Source of the DNA: Xestospongia muta
Lineage: Eukaryota > Porifera > Demospongiae > Haplosclerida > Petrosiidae
Assembly: GCA_963693285.1 (NCBI GenBank)
Contig: OY848927.1
Span: 4,144,643 to 4,208,642 of the forward strand
DNA: 64,000 nucleotides
Reading direction: 5' to 3'
Every line of letters begins with the position of its first letter. Positions within the stretch are counted from its first letter, which is position 1. Below are positions 23,900 through 36,299 of the stretch, piece after piece. The translations under genes were made by a program, and so were the position numbers. The notes under the pieces are model-generated. The model was given only the letters and a program-made list of their open reading frames with translations, was not told the DNA's origin and ran no database searches.

Positions 23900-26800
23900 C
23901 TGTAGAAAATTTAAGTAATTTTTATAAATATGATAGCCTATATACTGACATGATTATAATAATGATTATTCCACATAGTATTGTAGCACTAATGAATCCA
24001 GCAAAGAACAATCCTGCCAAAATTCCATTGTTGTTCTCTTCTTGACTTACATTGTCTTTCACTGTTAGCTGTTGTCCATTAACCGTTAAAGTTGTATTCT
24101 TTCCTTGACTGAAATCTCTCTCCAGTTGTTCAACTATTTCTGATGCTGTAAGGAGACCATTACTAGCAGCATAGATGAAAGTAGTGGAAAAAGTCAGAAT
24201 ATTATTAGAACAAGATTGACTACTTTCTTTAAAGGAAGCATTAATTAATGAACAACTACAAGAGAGTTGAGCATGTTCCTTTATAGCAGACTCTATTGCT
24301 AGGGTGTGGGGATCCTGTAAAGAAACAAACATTAATGTTTCATTATAAGTAACTTACATTCCATTGATGACAGCTATCAACTTTAAAGTTTAGTGTCAGT
24401 ACAGCTGAAATTAGATATTATTATATTACGGTATGTAAAATATCTAACCTTCTTCCTTTAAATATATATTTGATTCAATCTCAATGACTGTGTTATTGAC
24501 TACACACTTATACACTCCATATTTACTACCAGTTTGATCTCTTACAGTATTATAGACTAATTGAGATAGTCCAATAGTGTTAGCAATAGACAGTCCATTC
24601 TTCATCAATGTAATGTTAGAATATAGAGGATAACCACCACTAACTGAACACACTAACTCAGCATTAGATGTTGAGTTAAAACTAATTTTATCTGTTGTCA
24701 AGTTTACTGATGGAGTTTCTATAATAAAGATTTAATCATAATGTTATATTTAGTTGTATTAGTACTAACCATAGTATTCCAGTCTTTGTACTATAGAATC
24801 TATGACAATAGTTGCTAAATTAAGATAATTGGAAGAAGTCAGGAAGTTTTGGTATAAGTTACTACATTTCAATGATGAGAGTACTGTTGAAGATGTAAGA
24901 GTTAGTTGAGACTCATAATATCCAGAGTCTAACACAGTAGGATTGTTTATACTCAAACTATAATATGGTTCAGAATATAACTCCAAGTGACTACTGGTTA
25001 TTCCTGAGGTAACCCCAGTACCATCATGATACCATAATATTTGTGCCTCATTACTGTATTGTTTGTCCTCATTAAGAAAACTAATGACTACAGCTTTCTG
25101 GATTGTCTTATTAAAACCAGTGACAGGATAAGTAGAAGCTGAACATCTAGCTGATTTCGTAATATCATCTTCATCTCCTAAATTAATAAGAAGTTTATGT
25201 TAGTTATACAAAGTGTCCTAGTTTACCCTCAACAGAAACATAGAACACAGTAGGACTCAATACTGGATAGTGTCTTAGAAGTTGTAGGACTTTTTGTTCA
25301 CAGTCTCTATTGTAGTGATACAGTCTGAGACCATCAAATTTAACAGAGTATTCTCCTACATCTTCTTTAGTAATATTGGTAATAATCAGTGTCTTATTAT
25401 CATTAGTAATAATGTACTTGTTGACAGTATTAACAATCTGTTGACCATTATGATACCAGTTGAGTTCACGAAGATAGTCAGTAATAAAACTATCAGTTAT
25501 ATCAACTGTGAGGTTGACATTAGAACCAATAATAGTAGATTTTACTTTATTGCCAACAGGATTAAGAAGATCTATTCGAGAATTAATAATAGTTATAAAT
25601 AAAATGGCTAGGGCATCTTACTTTTTACAGAAATTTTAGTATGTCCTCTCCCTAATGTTGCTCCATTATATTTAACAATACAGTAATAATTCCCTTGTTG
25701 TGTATGTCCTGTAGGAACAGTCAATGTCACATTGCGATAGGTAGAAATAGGCTGTGATAATGTAACTCCTGACACAGTAGTCCTCCATTCATAAGTAGTG
25801 TTAATAGGAGGACTTGGAGAGACATTACAATGAAGTGTCACATTACTACCAATAGTTACAGAGGGCTGGTTTGAACTCAATGATATAGTGACATTATAGA
25901 AAGCAGCAGTATCTATTGTATTAAAGATAATACATAATGACTCCCTCACTCTTTACCTAAACAGATGACTCCTACATCTTTACCATGATAACAATTATCT
26001 ACTCCTATACCACTCATATAAGAGCACTGAGTTAAACTGTTCTCATTGCCATGACAACCAACAGATGTCATATGAACTGGTCCAATACCACTTCCAAAGA
26101 ATGCACCATACATTGGAATAGCTCCTGTATATATAGAAGGTAATGGTCACTTCATTGACTTGTTAATTCCTCACTTAATGTCTGATATCCAGCTTGTCTA
26201 CATGTTACTAGAGCATCTTGTTCATCCCATCCATTACTACACACACTACCCCAGTATCCATCAAGACATATCTCAACTCTACCCTCATTTAACTGACTAC
26301 CACCAGACAAATGAATAGCTCCAATATTTGTACATGACTCTGTAAAGTAATAGACATGATATATATATACTGTCATTATTAGTAATATCACACCTGACTG
26401 TAATTTCATTTGACAATCCACACCTGCTCTGATCTCATCATACCAATTATTCAAATAATTAGATGGGTTTTGATATGAACAACCACTTAATGATATTTCA
26501 TTCCCAATACAACTGAAATATTGATATCCAACTCTTTCACTTTTAGTTTTCCAAATTATATCTGTGATAGCTACTGACCCTATACAATAAACTAAAGTAT
26601 TCACTGTCATATAACCAATTTATCTTACAATTGTCATAATATCCAAGTTGTCTACATACAATTTTAGCATGAGAATAAGACCAATAATTTGCATTTGTTG
26701 TCATCCATATTCCATCTATACATATCTCAACTTTGCCTTCATTATCACTTTCACTATCCACTAAACGAATTGACCAATTAGTACAGTTAACTACAGCTGT

Positions 26801-28371
26801 AGATATAAAGATACTATTGTAATTAGTGTTAAATATAGTAGTAAGTTGACCTGCACAATAGATTCCTGCAGTATAAGTACATGTACTATAATATCCATAG
26901 TTATACTTTGAGCATTGAGTTAAAGATGTTTTACTACCTCCACAGATAAATCTATCCCATACTAATGGTGCAATGTCTTGACTTCCTCCAAAGAATGAAG
27001 ACTGACTATAAGCATGCCCTTCAAATGAAGAATAGTTCAAATATTATGATGGACATTAAACTTACAGTTGTTATCACTTTGATATCCCAGTTGTCTACAC
27101 GTCACAACCATGTTTGTTGTGTAATACCAATAATCACTACATATAAATCCCCACACTCCACTTCTACATATTTGTATATCTCCTTCATTTGAACTATTTC
27201 CTCCAACTAATCTGATATCTCCTTCAGTACAGTATGTAGAGTCTGAGAGAATTAAAAGAAAGTCTACATCACTGTATTAACATTATCTTACTATAACATC
27301 TGACTCCAGCAGTACGACCATAATAACAGGATGAACTAGGATTATATTGATAACTACATGATAGTAGAGATGTCTCTGAACCACTGTAACTACATCGGAC
27401 ATTCCAAATAAGTTGTTGTAAGTTTCCGTCTCCAAATTGTGATGATCTATAAAATGATGCCCCTAGAATATCCACAGTTAATACTATGTATATACTAAAG
27501 AATACTAGTTTACATGTTGGGTCATATCCCAGTTGTCTACAGACAACTTGAGCATCTCTTCTGTCCCAAGAGTAACCACAGACAGTTCCCCATTCTCCAT
27601 TGACACATATTTCTACTCTTCCTTCATGTGGAGTGGAACCATTTACTAATCTAATGTTACCATGAGTACAACCAGTGGAAACTATTAAAGTATATTGAAT
27701 GATATAATATATAACATAAAAAAACCTTTTTCCATACACGTGACTCCAACATCAGTGGAGTGACTATACCAATAAGGATATAAGTAAAAACTACAGTCAT
27801 CCAAGGTAAGCTCATTTCCATTACAATCAAGGTATACAAAAACAACAGGACCTGATCCTTGTCCATAGTTTCTAAATATCAGTACACCTATATAAAACAA
27901 ACTAAAGTTATCACAGTCCAGAGTACATCTCAAATTATACGTGGCTCCTGATGACCCAACCTGCTGCAGACAACTTTCCCATCATTTACATCAAACCCAT
28001 AATAGGATACAGTCCCCCACACTCCATTACTGCAGTACTCTACTCTGCCCTCAACTTTATTAGGACCATTAGGCCCAACAAGACGCATAGAACCACTTGG
28101 ACAGCTATCTGTGTGCAAGAATGATAAAATAATCATTAAAATCCTGTATTACCTATTATTATTTCTCCCATACATCTGATACTTGCCCTATAATGAACAC
28201 CAGGATATGAGAAACAAGAAGAACCATTGATATAAAGGCAGTCCAATAAACTTGTTTCATTTCCAATACATCTCCAGTTAGTTAGTGTTGGTATTCCATG
28301 TCCAGTACCAAAGTAGTTAGATGATAAAGACTTTGCACCTATATATACTAACATCAAGTGATATATTATTA

Positions 28372-28421
<50 letters not shown>

Positions 28422-29139
28422 TGTTGCTGGAAGACCTAAATGTCTACAGACTACAAATGCTTCTTGATACCCAAAGCCATAATAACATACAGAAGTCCAA
28501 GCTCCATTATCACACACTTCAACTGTTCCTTCATTTGGTACCAGTCCATCAGTGAGACGAACATCACCTTGTGTACAGGAGTTAGCTAGAAATAAAATTA
28601 TGATAATTATGTGATTAGTAGTACAGTATCTATACCTGGACAGACCACACTAACATCTTCATAGTGAGAGCAACCATAAGGATAGCCAATATCATATCTT
28701 CTTGTGCACTCTAAAAGATTACTCTCAGTACCAGTACAATAGAGACGATTCAACCATATTTCTCCAGTACCTTGTCCATAATATGCATATCCATAGTATG
28801 TCACAGCTATTAAGTATTAAAATTTAGTAAAAATATTTTATTCTCACTTTGTCCTCCATCTACTTCATATCCCAGTTGTCTACAAGCAACTTTAGCATCA
28901 TTAGTGTCAAAAGAGTCATCACATATAGTGCCCCAGACAAAATTTATGCAAATCTCCAGTCGTCCATAATAAGTACCTCCATTTACTAACCTTAAAGATC
29001 CATGTTCACAATTGTCATAACATTGACCTTTAAACAGAGAATAGTCAAACTTAGTGAGTATATATATATATATATATATGACAAGTAGATTACCTTCAAA
29101 CCATAAAACGGATAAGATTATCAAAATAAGCAACTTCAT
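23548..29139 (-). CDS. Gene D: full-length 7 SRCR - 4 Ig transmembrane receptor with ITAM-like tail
   Basis: Reference member. Exons: signal peptide 29094-29139; SRCR1 28848-29027, 28636-28806; SRCR2 28421-28585, 28153-28338; SRCR3 27941-28108, 27726-27887; SRCR4 27514-27681, 27292-27462; SRCR5 27066-27242, 26851-27018; SRCR6 26629-26796, 26394-26579; SRCR7 26160-26339, 25957-26124; Ig1 25622-25912; Ig2 25227-25571; Ig3 24770-25177; Ig4 24449-24718; membrane-proximal 24358-24404 and 23950-24314 (includes helix); tail 23548-23899. The sum is 4542 bases, 1513 residues, without a stop. The signal peptide is [16 protein letters not shown]. The helix is around [22 protein letters not shown] domains bind varied ligands, and Ig domains act in cell adhesion or recognition; this protein should sit at the cell surface with the SRCR array outermost. 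The donor after SRCR3 second half is weak (GTTTTT). A TATA box lies 52 bases upstream of the ATG. Confidence 0.85.
28364..28419. repeat. ATT trinucleotide run in an intron
   Basis: About eighteen tta/att repeats form most of the gene D intron between the two SRCR2 exons. The same intron has shorter runs in A, B, F and H, so the run has expanded in D. Poly-Asn and poly-Tyr frames across it are not genes. Confidence 0.85.
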
Positions 29140-29190
29140 TGTGAAAGCAGAAGCCTGCAGTTTGAGCTAGTCTACTACCTTATGACTTAT

Positions 29191-29201
29191 CTTTTATATA
29201 G
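29191..29201 (-). promoter_or_regulatory. TATA box of gene D
   Basis: Minus strand CTATATAAAAG, followed by GATAAGTCATAAGG and then the ATG 52 bases from the box. This implies a 5' leader of only about 20-30 bases. The same arrangement occurs upstream of E, F, G and H. Confidence 0.6.
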
Positions 29202-29361
29202 TGTGGATCAATTAAGAATATCTGACAAAACAAATATTACATGTGGGCAGAATACACAAATAGTACATGTATATCTACATAACAACATTATGGAAATATA
29301 GTGTGTCGTAGTTGATATTTGAGAAATAATCGAAAGAGGTCTAAAAGCAAGTAGGCGTTGT

Positions 29362-29380
29362 GTCAACAATAATCCATTTA
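29362..29380 (-). promoter_or_regulatory. Conserved upstream element (gene D copy)
   Basis: gtcaacaataatccattta lies about 225 bases upstream of the gene D ATG; the matching element is present upstream of C, F and H, and altered (taattca) upstream of the pseudogenes E and G. Confidence 0.3.
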
Positions 29381-31082
29381 TTTAATTGGTCATTTGAGAA
29401 AAGCATACAGACATGTTATTATTGTTATACACTTGATGGCTTTTAGTTGGTAATATATACATTATAATAGTAATGGATACAACTGTCAACAACATAATGT
29501 ACCACTTAAATCTGCTCAGATAGAATTAAATGGTGATCTTACTACATTTACTTAGGCCAACCTTCAGACTCCCTGCTCAACTTTTGACCAAACCTTCAAC
29601 AAGATGAAAGATGAAATTAATTAATTAATTTAAGACCCATCCTCTATTTTTAAAGGCAGTGATGACTATTTGTCTGGCAGTTAGTCTATACTTTGTTGTG
29701 TATTATAAATTAATGCTGGTCCCCACCCCCTAAACGTATTCATTAATATTTTTAACAAAGTTTGACTTCCTGCTGGATAAATAACCACTACTTCTCTCAA
29801 AACGAGCGACATTTGCATCAACATTCTTATGATAGTTTTTCTTGTCACATGGTGTATATAGCATAGTGTATACATAAGTTATTAACTGTTAATAAAAACA
29901 TATTAGAAGTCATCATGTCCCTCCTTCTCCCCCTCCAAATAATTACATAATTGTAGCTAGTACAATCTGGATTAGTGAAATTATACCTTGCATGTAACCA
30001 AGAGTAGTGTGTGATAAGAAGAAATAGACACCATTTTTTCTAGTGCTAGTTTGATGAAGCTAAAGTGCTAACTGTTATACTTCTCATAAATAGTTTTGTA
30101 GTAAAATTCATAAACTATTGTGACAAGAAATAATAATAACAAAAAAGAATTTAATTTCATTCCTGTTTTATAAATATTATTTTGTTTATGCACATTGATG
30201 GTACATTAGTTAAATGCATATTTTAATAATTTAGCAATTTAGTGACTACTGTAAAATTGGAGTGGTGTACTAAATTGAAATTTTAATAGAACTTTATGGT
30301 ATAATATTTTAAGTATATTCTATACCTGTAGTTTAGTGTATAGGAAGATTGAGGGGGTGGATTTTCATTTTAGTATAAAATAGTGTATAAAGGTTACATG
30401 ACACATGTGCCTAAAATTATTGGTTAAATTGGAAATGGCACCAAATGCATGCTAAAATAATGACTTGTTTAAAATTGGTAAATTCTGTAAACAAAATTAA
30501 TAATAGATTTAAAGGTAGTTAGTTATTATAATAACACTCATAGGTTCATTAATTATACCAACATCTGGTCCTAAGGTCATGTGTCCCCACGTCTAGCCCT
30601 ATCCTAATTAGCTATATCTGTTTGAGATAAGTGTCTTAACATTACCTTTTAACTTGGATATCTAATCTGATGATCACTTATACAAACACTATGTATGCTG
30701 TACTAGACATCAATATTTTCAGATAATAAATGATCAATTTCATGAACCAGCAAGTGTATAGTTTACTACACTACCAAAATGACAATCATGTTGTCATAAA
30801 ATATTGTCTGCCAAATTTTTGTCTTAGAACAACTAGTTTAGTATTATTCAAAACTTCATTCCAATCAGAAACAGCTATACTCTATCACATTGACTCTGAC
30901 ATTAAATATTTGGTTGTCATAGCTATTGAACAATGAAAAAAATTAATAAAGTTTAAAATAATGACACAATGCAACATAGTAATGATTGTGTGTATGTTTT
31001 AACAGCTGACTGTTGATACTAACAATGAAAACATTGAGAGTAAATTATATGTACTGCAAACAATGGCATATAACATTGAAAG
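29381..31082. other. Spacer between genes D and E
   Basis: No gene recognised. Nearly identical to 43368-45068. Part of it (about 30540-30910) is also found, more diverged, at 37540-37915, 51850-52215 and 58960-59375, i.e. downstream of each gene from E to I. Short open frames here on both strands show no family features. Confidence 0.5.
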
Positions 31083-31402
31083 TTAGTTATACAGTCCTTG
31101 ATAATGATCAATGTCTTCGTATGTTGACATCATTGCTTCATTTCCTTTGCATTTCTCATTTGAGATGGCAACAGTAGCAACATCTGGTTTTATTGGCTCA
31201 ATATTATTGACTGCTTTGGGATCTGTACTTGATGTGTGCCCCGTATGGTAACGTGGTATACTGTAATATAATGTTTTGTTTAGTAGCTCATTACTATCAA
31301 TAGAAACAGACATGGACTCTGCAGTGTATTGTACTTCCTCTTGTGGTTTTGAAGTCTTTGTTGCTCTAGCTTTTCTTGATTTCAACAATGTAGCACTATA
31401 CA
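31083..31402 (-). other. Tail exon of pseudogene E: STYEDI and YQGL
   Basis: Begins [24 protein letters not shown] and ends STYEDIDHYQGLYN. STYEDI matches the ITIM consensus (S/I/V/L)xYxx(I/V/L); a second YxxL follows after only two residues, too close for an ITAM. The exon stays open although the gene is broken elsewhere, and is repeated without change at 45069-45388. Confidence 0.6.
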
Positions 31403-34400
31403 ATACATTAAATTATTATAACATAATATATACTTACATGATTATAATAATGATTATTCCACATAGTATTGTAGCACTAATAAACCCAGCAAAAAACAGT
31501 CCAGTCAAAATTCCATTATTATTGTTTTCCTTTTGATTTAAATTGGTACTGGTTATAACTTTTAATTGTTGTCCATTAACTATTAAAGTTGTATTCCTTC
31601 CTTGAAAGAAATCTGTCTCCAGTTGTTCAACTATCTCTGATGCTGTAAGGAGACCATTACTAGAAGAATAAATGAAAGTAGTAGAGAAAGTCAGATTGTT
31701 ATTAGAACACAATTGACTGCTGTCATTAAATGAACCATTAACTAATTGAACAATTACATGATAGTTGAGCATGTTCTTTTATAATAGATTCTAAGAGATG
31801 ACAAATTTGAAAATAATATTTCATATAATTTCTTACATTCCATTGATGACAACTGTCAACTTGTAAATACAGAGATAGTTTAGCTAAAAATGGAATATTA
31901 AAACAATTATCATTGTGAAATATTTAACCTTCTTCCTTTAAATGCACACTTGATTTAATCTCAATGGCTGTGTTATTGACTTCACTCTTATACACTCCAT
32001 ATTTACTACCAGTTTGATCTTCCTCAGTATTATAGACTAATTGAGATGATCCAATAGTGTTAGCAATAGACAGTCCATTCTTCATCAGTGTAATGTCATA
32101 ATATAGAAGTTTTGGTATGAGTTACTACAACTCAATGATGAGAGTACTGTTGAAGATGTAACAGTTAGTTGAGACTCATGATATCCGGAGTCTAACACAG
32201 TAGTATTGTTAATGCTGAGACTGTAATGTGGTTTTGTATATCTGCTCAATAGATCACTAGCTATTCCTGATATACTTCTCCCACCATTGTGATACCAATG
32301 TATGTTTTCTTTGTTCATATAGTCATCATTTAGGTAAGTCGACAGTATTACTTTAGTGGTTGTCTTATCAAAACCAGTGATATAGGAATTAAGAGTTAAA
32401 TATTTGGGAAAGTTGATTTTATTGACATCTGTTTCTACAGTGAAAAGTTAATAAGAGCAATTTAGTAATCACAACTCACCATTAACAGATACACAGAACA
32501 GAGTAGGACTCAATACTGGATAGTGTCTTAGAAGTTGTAAGACTTTTTGTTCACAGTCTCTATTGTAGTGATATAGTCTGAGACCATCAAATTTAACAGA
32601 GTATTCTCCTACATCTTCTTTAGTAATATTGGTAATAATCAGTGTCTTATTATCATTAGTAATACTGTGCTTGTTGTAGGTAGGTATTAACAATCTATTG
32701 ATCATTATGATACCAGTTGAGTTCATGTCTTCATGAAGATAGTCAGTAATAAAACTATCAGTTATATCAACTGTGAGGTTGATATTAGACTCAATAGTTG
32801 GGTATTTTACAACAGGATGTAGTAGACCTAAATGGATATTACAAAGCAGTTTGTTACTACAGAATGATCTTCATTATTTTACCTTGAATGGATATTTGTG
32901 TATGTCCTTTCCCCAATGTTGTTCCATTATATTTAACAATACAGTAGTAATTTCCTTGTTGTGTATGTCCTGTAGGAACAGTCAATGTCACATTGGGATA
33001 AGTAGAAATAGCCTGTGATAATGTAACTCCTGACACAGTAGTCCTCCATTGATAAGTAGTGTTAATAGGAGGACTTGGAGAGACATTACAATGAAGTGTC
33101 ATATTACTACCAATAGTTACAGAGGACTGGTTTGAACTCAATGATATAGTGACATTATAGAAAACAACAGAATCTGTAATAGTTTAGAAAGTTGTTCTTT
33201 AATGCCTTTCTTGTTACCTAAACAGATGACTCTTACATCGTTACCATAATAACAATCATCTACTCCTATACCACTCATATTAGAGTATTTAATTATACTG
33301 TCCTCATTGCCCTGACATCCAACAAATGTCATATGAACTGGTCCAACTCCTCTTGCAAAGAATACACCATATACTGGAATAGCTCCTATATATATAGAAG
33401 GTAATGATCACTAAATTGACTAGTGAATTCCTCACTTAATGTCTGATATCTAGTTTGTCTACATGTTACTAGAGCATCTTGTTCATCCCATTCATTACTA
33501 CACACACTACCCCAGTATCCATCAACTTTCATTAGATAAGTGAATATCTCCATTTTCAGATTCTATACATGACTCTACAATTGTATAAACTGTGTGACTA
33601 TCTTATCATATGTAATACGTATACCAGACAGTGTTAGATTCTGACATTCCACACCTGCTCTCATTTCGTGATACCAAGAACTTAAATAAAAAGAATTAAG
33701 TGTTTCATTATTTGAACAATTATACAATGATGTTTCATTTCCTGTACAATTAAAATGATAACCAATTCTTGTATTGTTGTTTCACACTATATCTGTGATA
33801 AAAACTGACCCTATAGTTATATGATAATCATTTAGTGATTATAACGTTGACCTTACAAGTATCATTATATCCAAGTTGTCTACATACAACTTGAGCATTA
33901 CTATAAGACCAACTGGATACAAGTGTTGTCATCAACATTCCATCTATACATATCTCAACTTTGCCTTTATTATCACTTTCATCATCCACTAAATGAACTG
34001 ACCAATTATTGCAGTTGCCTATATCTGTAGATATAAGTTAATAAATACTGATAGTTGTGATTAGTTGGTTCACCTGAACAATAGATTCCTGCAGTCTCAG
34101 TACATGTACTGTTGTATCCATAGCTGTAGTTTGAGCACTGAGTTAGAGATGTCTCATTGCCTCCACAATCAAATCTATCCCATACTAATGGTGCAGTGTC
34201 TTGATTTCCTCCAAAGAATGAAGACTGAGTATAAGCATGCCCTGAATTATTAAATACTATTATGAAGTGATATAAATATATTAACTTACAATTACTGTTC
34301 TATGATAAAATAAAAGTGTCTACATACAGTGATACTGTCTGGGTAGTTCAAGTTATCACTACATATAAATCCCTACACTCCACTGCTACATATTTGTATA

Positions 34401-36184
34401 TCTCCTTCATTTGGACTATTTCCTCCAACTAATCTGATATCTCCTTCAGTACAGTTTGTAGAGTCTGAGAGAAGTAGAACAAGAATTGTAATATTATTAT
34501 CTTACTATAACATCTGACTCCAGCAGTGCGACCATAATAACAGAATAGACTAGGATCTTGTTGATAACTACAATTCAATAGAGATGTCTCTGAACTATTA
34601 CACAAGACATTCCAAATAAGTTGTTGTAAGTCTCCATCTTCAAATTGTGATGATCTATAAAATGATGCCCCTAGAATATCCACAGTTAATACTATGTATA
34701 TACTAATGAATACTAGTGTACATGTTGGGTCACATGGGAGTGGAACCATTTACTAAACAGATATCATCTCTAGTATTTAATGTACAACATGTTAAATAGT
34801 TATAGCTACTTATATTACATACCTTCATTCATACATCTGATTCCAACATCAGTTGAATGAGATGAAGAGTATAAAGGTAAATTAGAATTACAATTAGCTA
34901 AAATAGACTTATTTTCAACACAATCAAGAGAATTAAATAGTACAGGACCTGATCCTTGACCAAAGTAACCATTTGGGAATATCTGCGCACCTAATAATAA
35001 TCAAGATTATATTACAGCATATATCATTTAGTCACATACATGGATGTGTAAAGTTTAATTCTCTACATATAACTTTTCCATCATTTATATCAAAGCCAAT
35101 ACTAGAAACAGTCCCCCATACTCCATTATTACAGTACTTTACTCTGCCCTCAACCTTATTGGGATCATTAGGTCCAGCAAGACGTGTAGAATCAGTTGTA
35201 CAGTTGTCTAGATGTTAGATCAGAAATGGATTAAATACCTATTACTAAATCTCCAATACATCTGACACCAGCTTTGTGGTAAGTAGTAGACACTGAAGAA
35301 AAACAAGTGGAATTATCAAAGAGACAATTCACTAATTTTGTTTCATTTCAATATATCTCCAGTCAGTTAGTGTTGGTATTCCATGTCCAGTACCGAAGTA
35401 GTTAGATTATATATACTGTGCACCTATATATACCAAACATCAACTGATATGTATTAGTATTATTACCTGTTGCTGGAAGACCTAAATGTCTACAGACTAC
35501 AAATGCTTCTTGATACCCATAGTCATAATGACATACAAAAGTCCAAGCTCCATTATAACACACTTCAACTGTTCCTTCATTTGGTACCAGTCCATCAGTG
35601 AGACGAACATCACCTTGTGTACAGGAGTTAGCTAGAATATAAAATTATGATAATTATGTGATTAGTAGTATAATATCTATACCTGGGACAAATCACGCTA
35701 AAATCATATGAGTGAGAGCAAGAATAAGAAGCATACCCAATAATAGATCCTCTTGGACATTGCAAAAGATTACTCTCAGTACCAATACAATTGGGATAGT
35801 TCAACTATATTGGTCCACTACCTTCTCCATATTGAGTATATGGATTGTATGTCACAGTTATTAAGTACTGAAATGCATGAAGTAATATTTTTATTCTCAC
35901 TTTGTCCTCCATTCACTTCATATCCTAGTTGTCTACAAGCCACTTTAGTATCATTAATGTAAAAATAGTCACGACATATTGTGCCCCAGACAAAATTTAT
36001 ACAAATCTCCAGTCGTCCATAATAAGTACCTCCATCTACCAGCCTTAAAGATCCATGTTCACAATAGGCATTACATTGACCTTTAAACAGAGAATAGTCA
36101 AACTTAGTGAGTATATATATATATGACAAGTAGATTACCTTCAAAATACAAGACCAATAAGATTATCAAAATAAGCAACTTCAT
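31083..36184 (-). pseudogene. Gene E: SRCR-Ig receptor pseudogene with ITIM-like tail
   Basis: The signal-peptide exon (36139-36184, [16 protein letters not shown]), SRCR1 first half (35901-36080), SRCR2 first half (35467-35631), SRCR3 (35040-35207, 34823-34990), SRCR4 second half (34506-34670), Ig1 (32883-33173) and Ig2 (32480-32827) are still open. Lesions are many: SRCR1 second half has an acceptor change (35858), a TGG-to-TAG stop (35805-35807) and a one-base insertion near 35696; SRCR2 second half a one-base loss near 35350; SRCR4 first half is almost entirely deleted (about 34735); SRCR5 first half is garbled; SRCR6 second half has a TGA stop (33782-33784); SRCR7 first half lost about 30 bases; Ig3 and Ig4 are fused out of frame near 32103; the membrane-proximal exon has a frameshift near 31750. 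The tail exon 31083-31402 is open. Not expected to give a full receptor. Confidence 0.8.
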
Positions 36185-36235
36185 TGTGAAAGCACAAGCC
36201 TGCAGTTTGAGCTAGTCTACTACCTTATGACTTAT

Positions 36236-36246
36236 CTTTTATATAA
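36236..36246 (-). promoter_or_regulatory. TATA box of gene E
   Basis: Minus strand ATTATATAAAAG with the GATAAGTCATAAGG continuation, 52 bases upstream of the ATG. Confidence 0.5.
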
Positions 36247-36299
36247 TGTGGATCAATTAAGAATATCTGACAAAACAAATATTACATGTGGACAGAATA

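Larger units (their letters stand above)
29281..34954. repeat. Near-identical duplicated block, copy 1
   Basis: Matches 43268-48940 at an offset of 13987, then 13986 after a one-base indel near 29672. By eye I find only about ten differences, clustered near 29430-29690, 32369-32380 and 34910-34925. It covers the 3' spacer and most of pseudogene E up to SRCR3 second half. Confidence 0.85.

Noticed and set aside
26340..26393. Reading the SRCR6-SRCR7 intron of gene D as coding
   Set aside because: The frame is open, but GT/AG borders and the SRCR consensus support an intron; kept only as a retention hypothesis.
28358..28555. Open frames with poly-Tyr (+) and poly-Asn (-) across the ATT run
   Set aside because: They translate an intronic trinucleotide repeat between two SRCR2 exons; splice sites on both sides fit the family.
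29681..29875. Minus-strand open frame repeated at 43637-43861
   Set aside because: It lies in a duplicated spacer, has no domain features, and its frame changes between copies through an indel.
30730..30936. Plus-strand open frame repeated exactly at 44716-44922
   Set aside because: Its identity only reflects the recent duplication; more diverged copies at 37740, 52060 and 59190 do not keep the frame.
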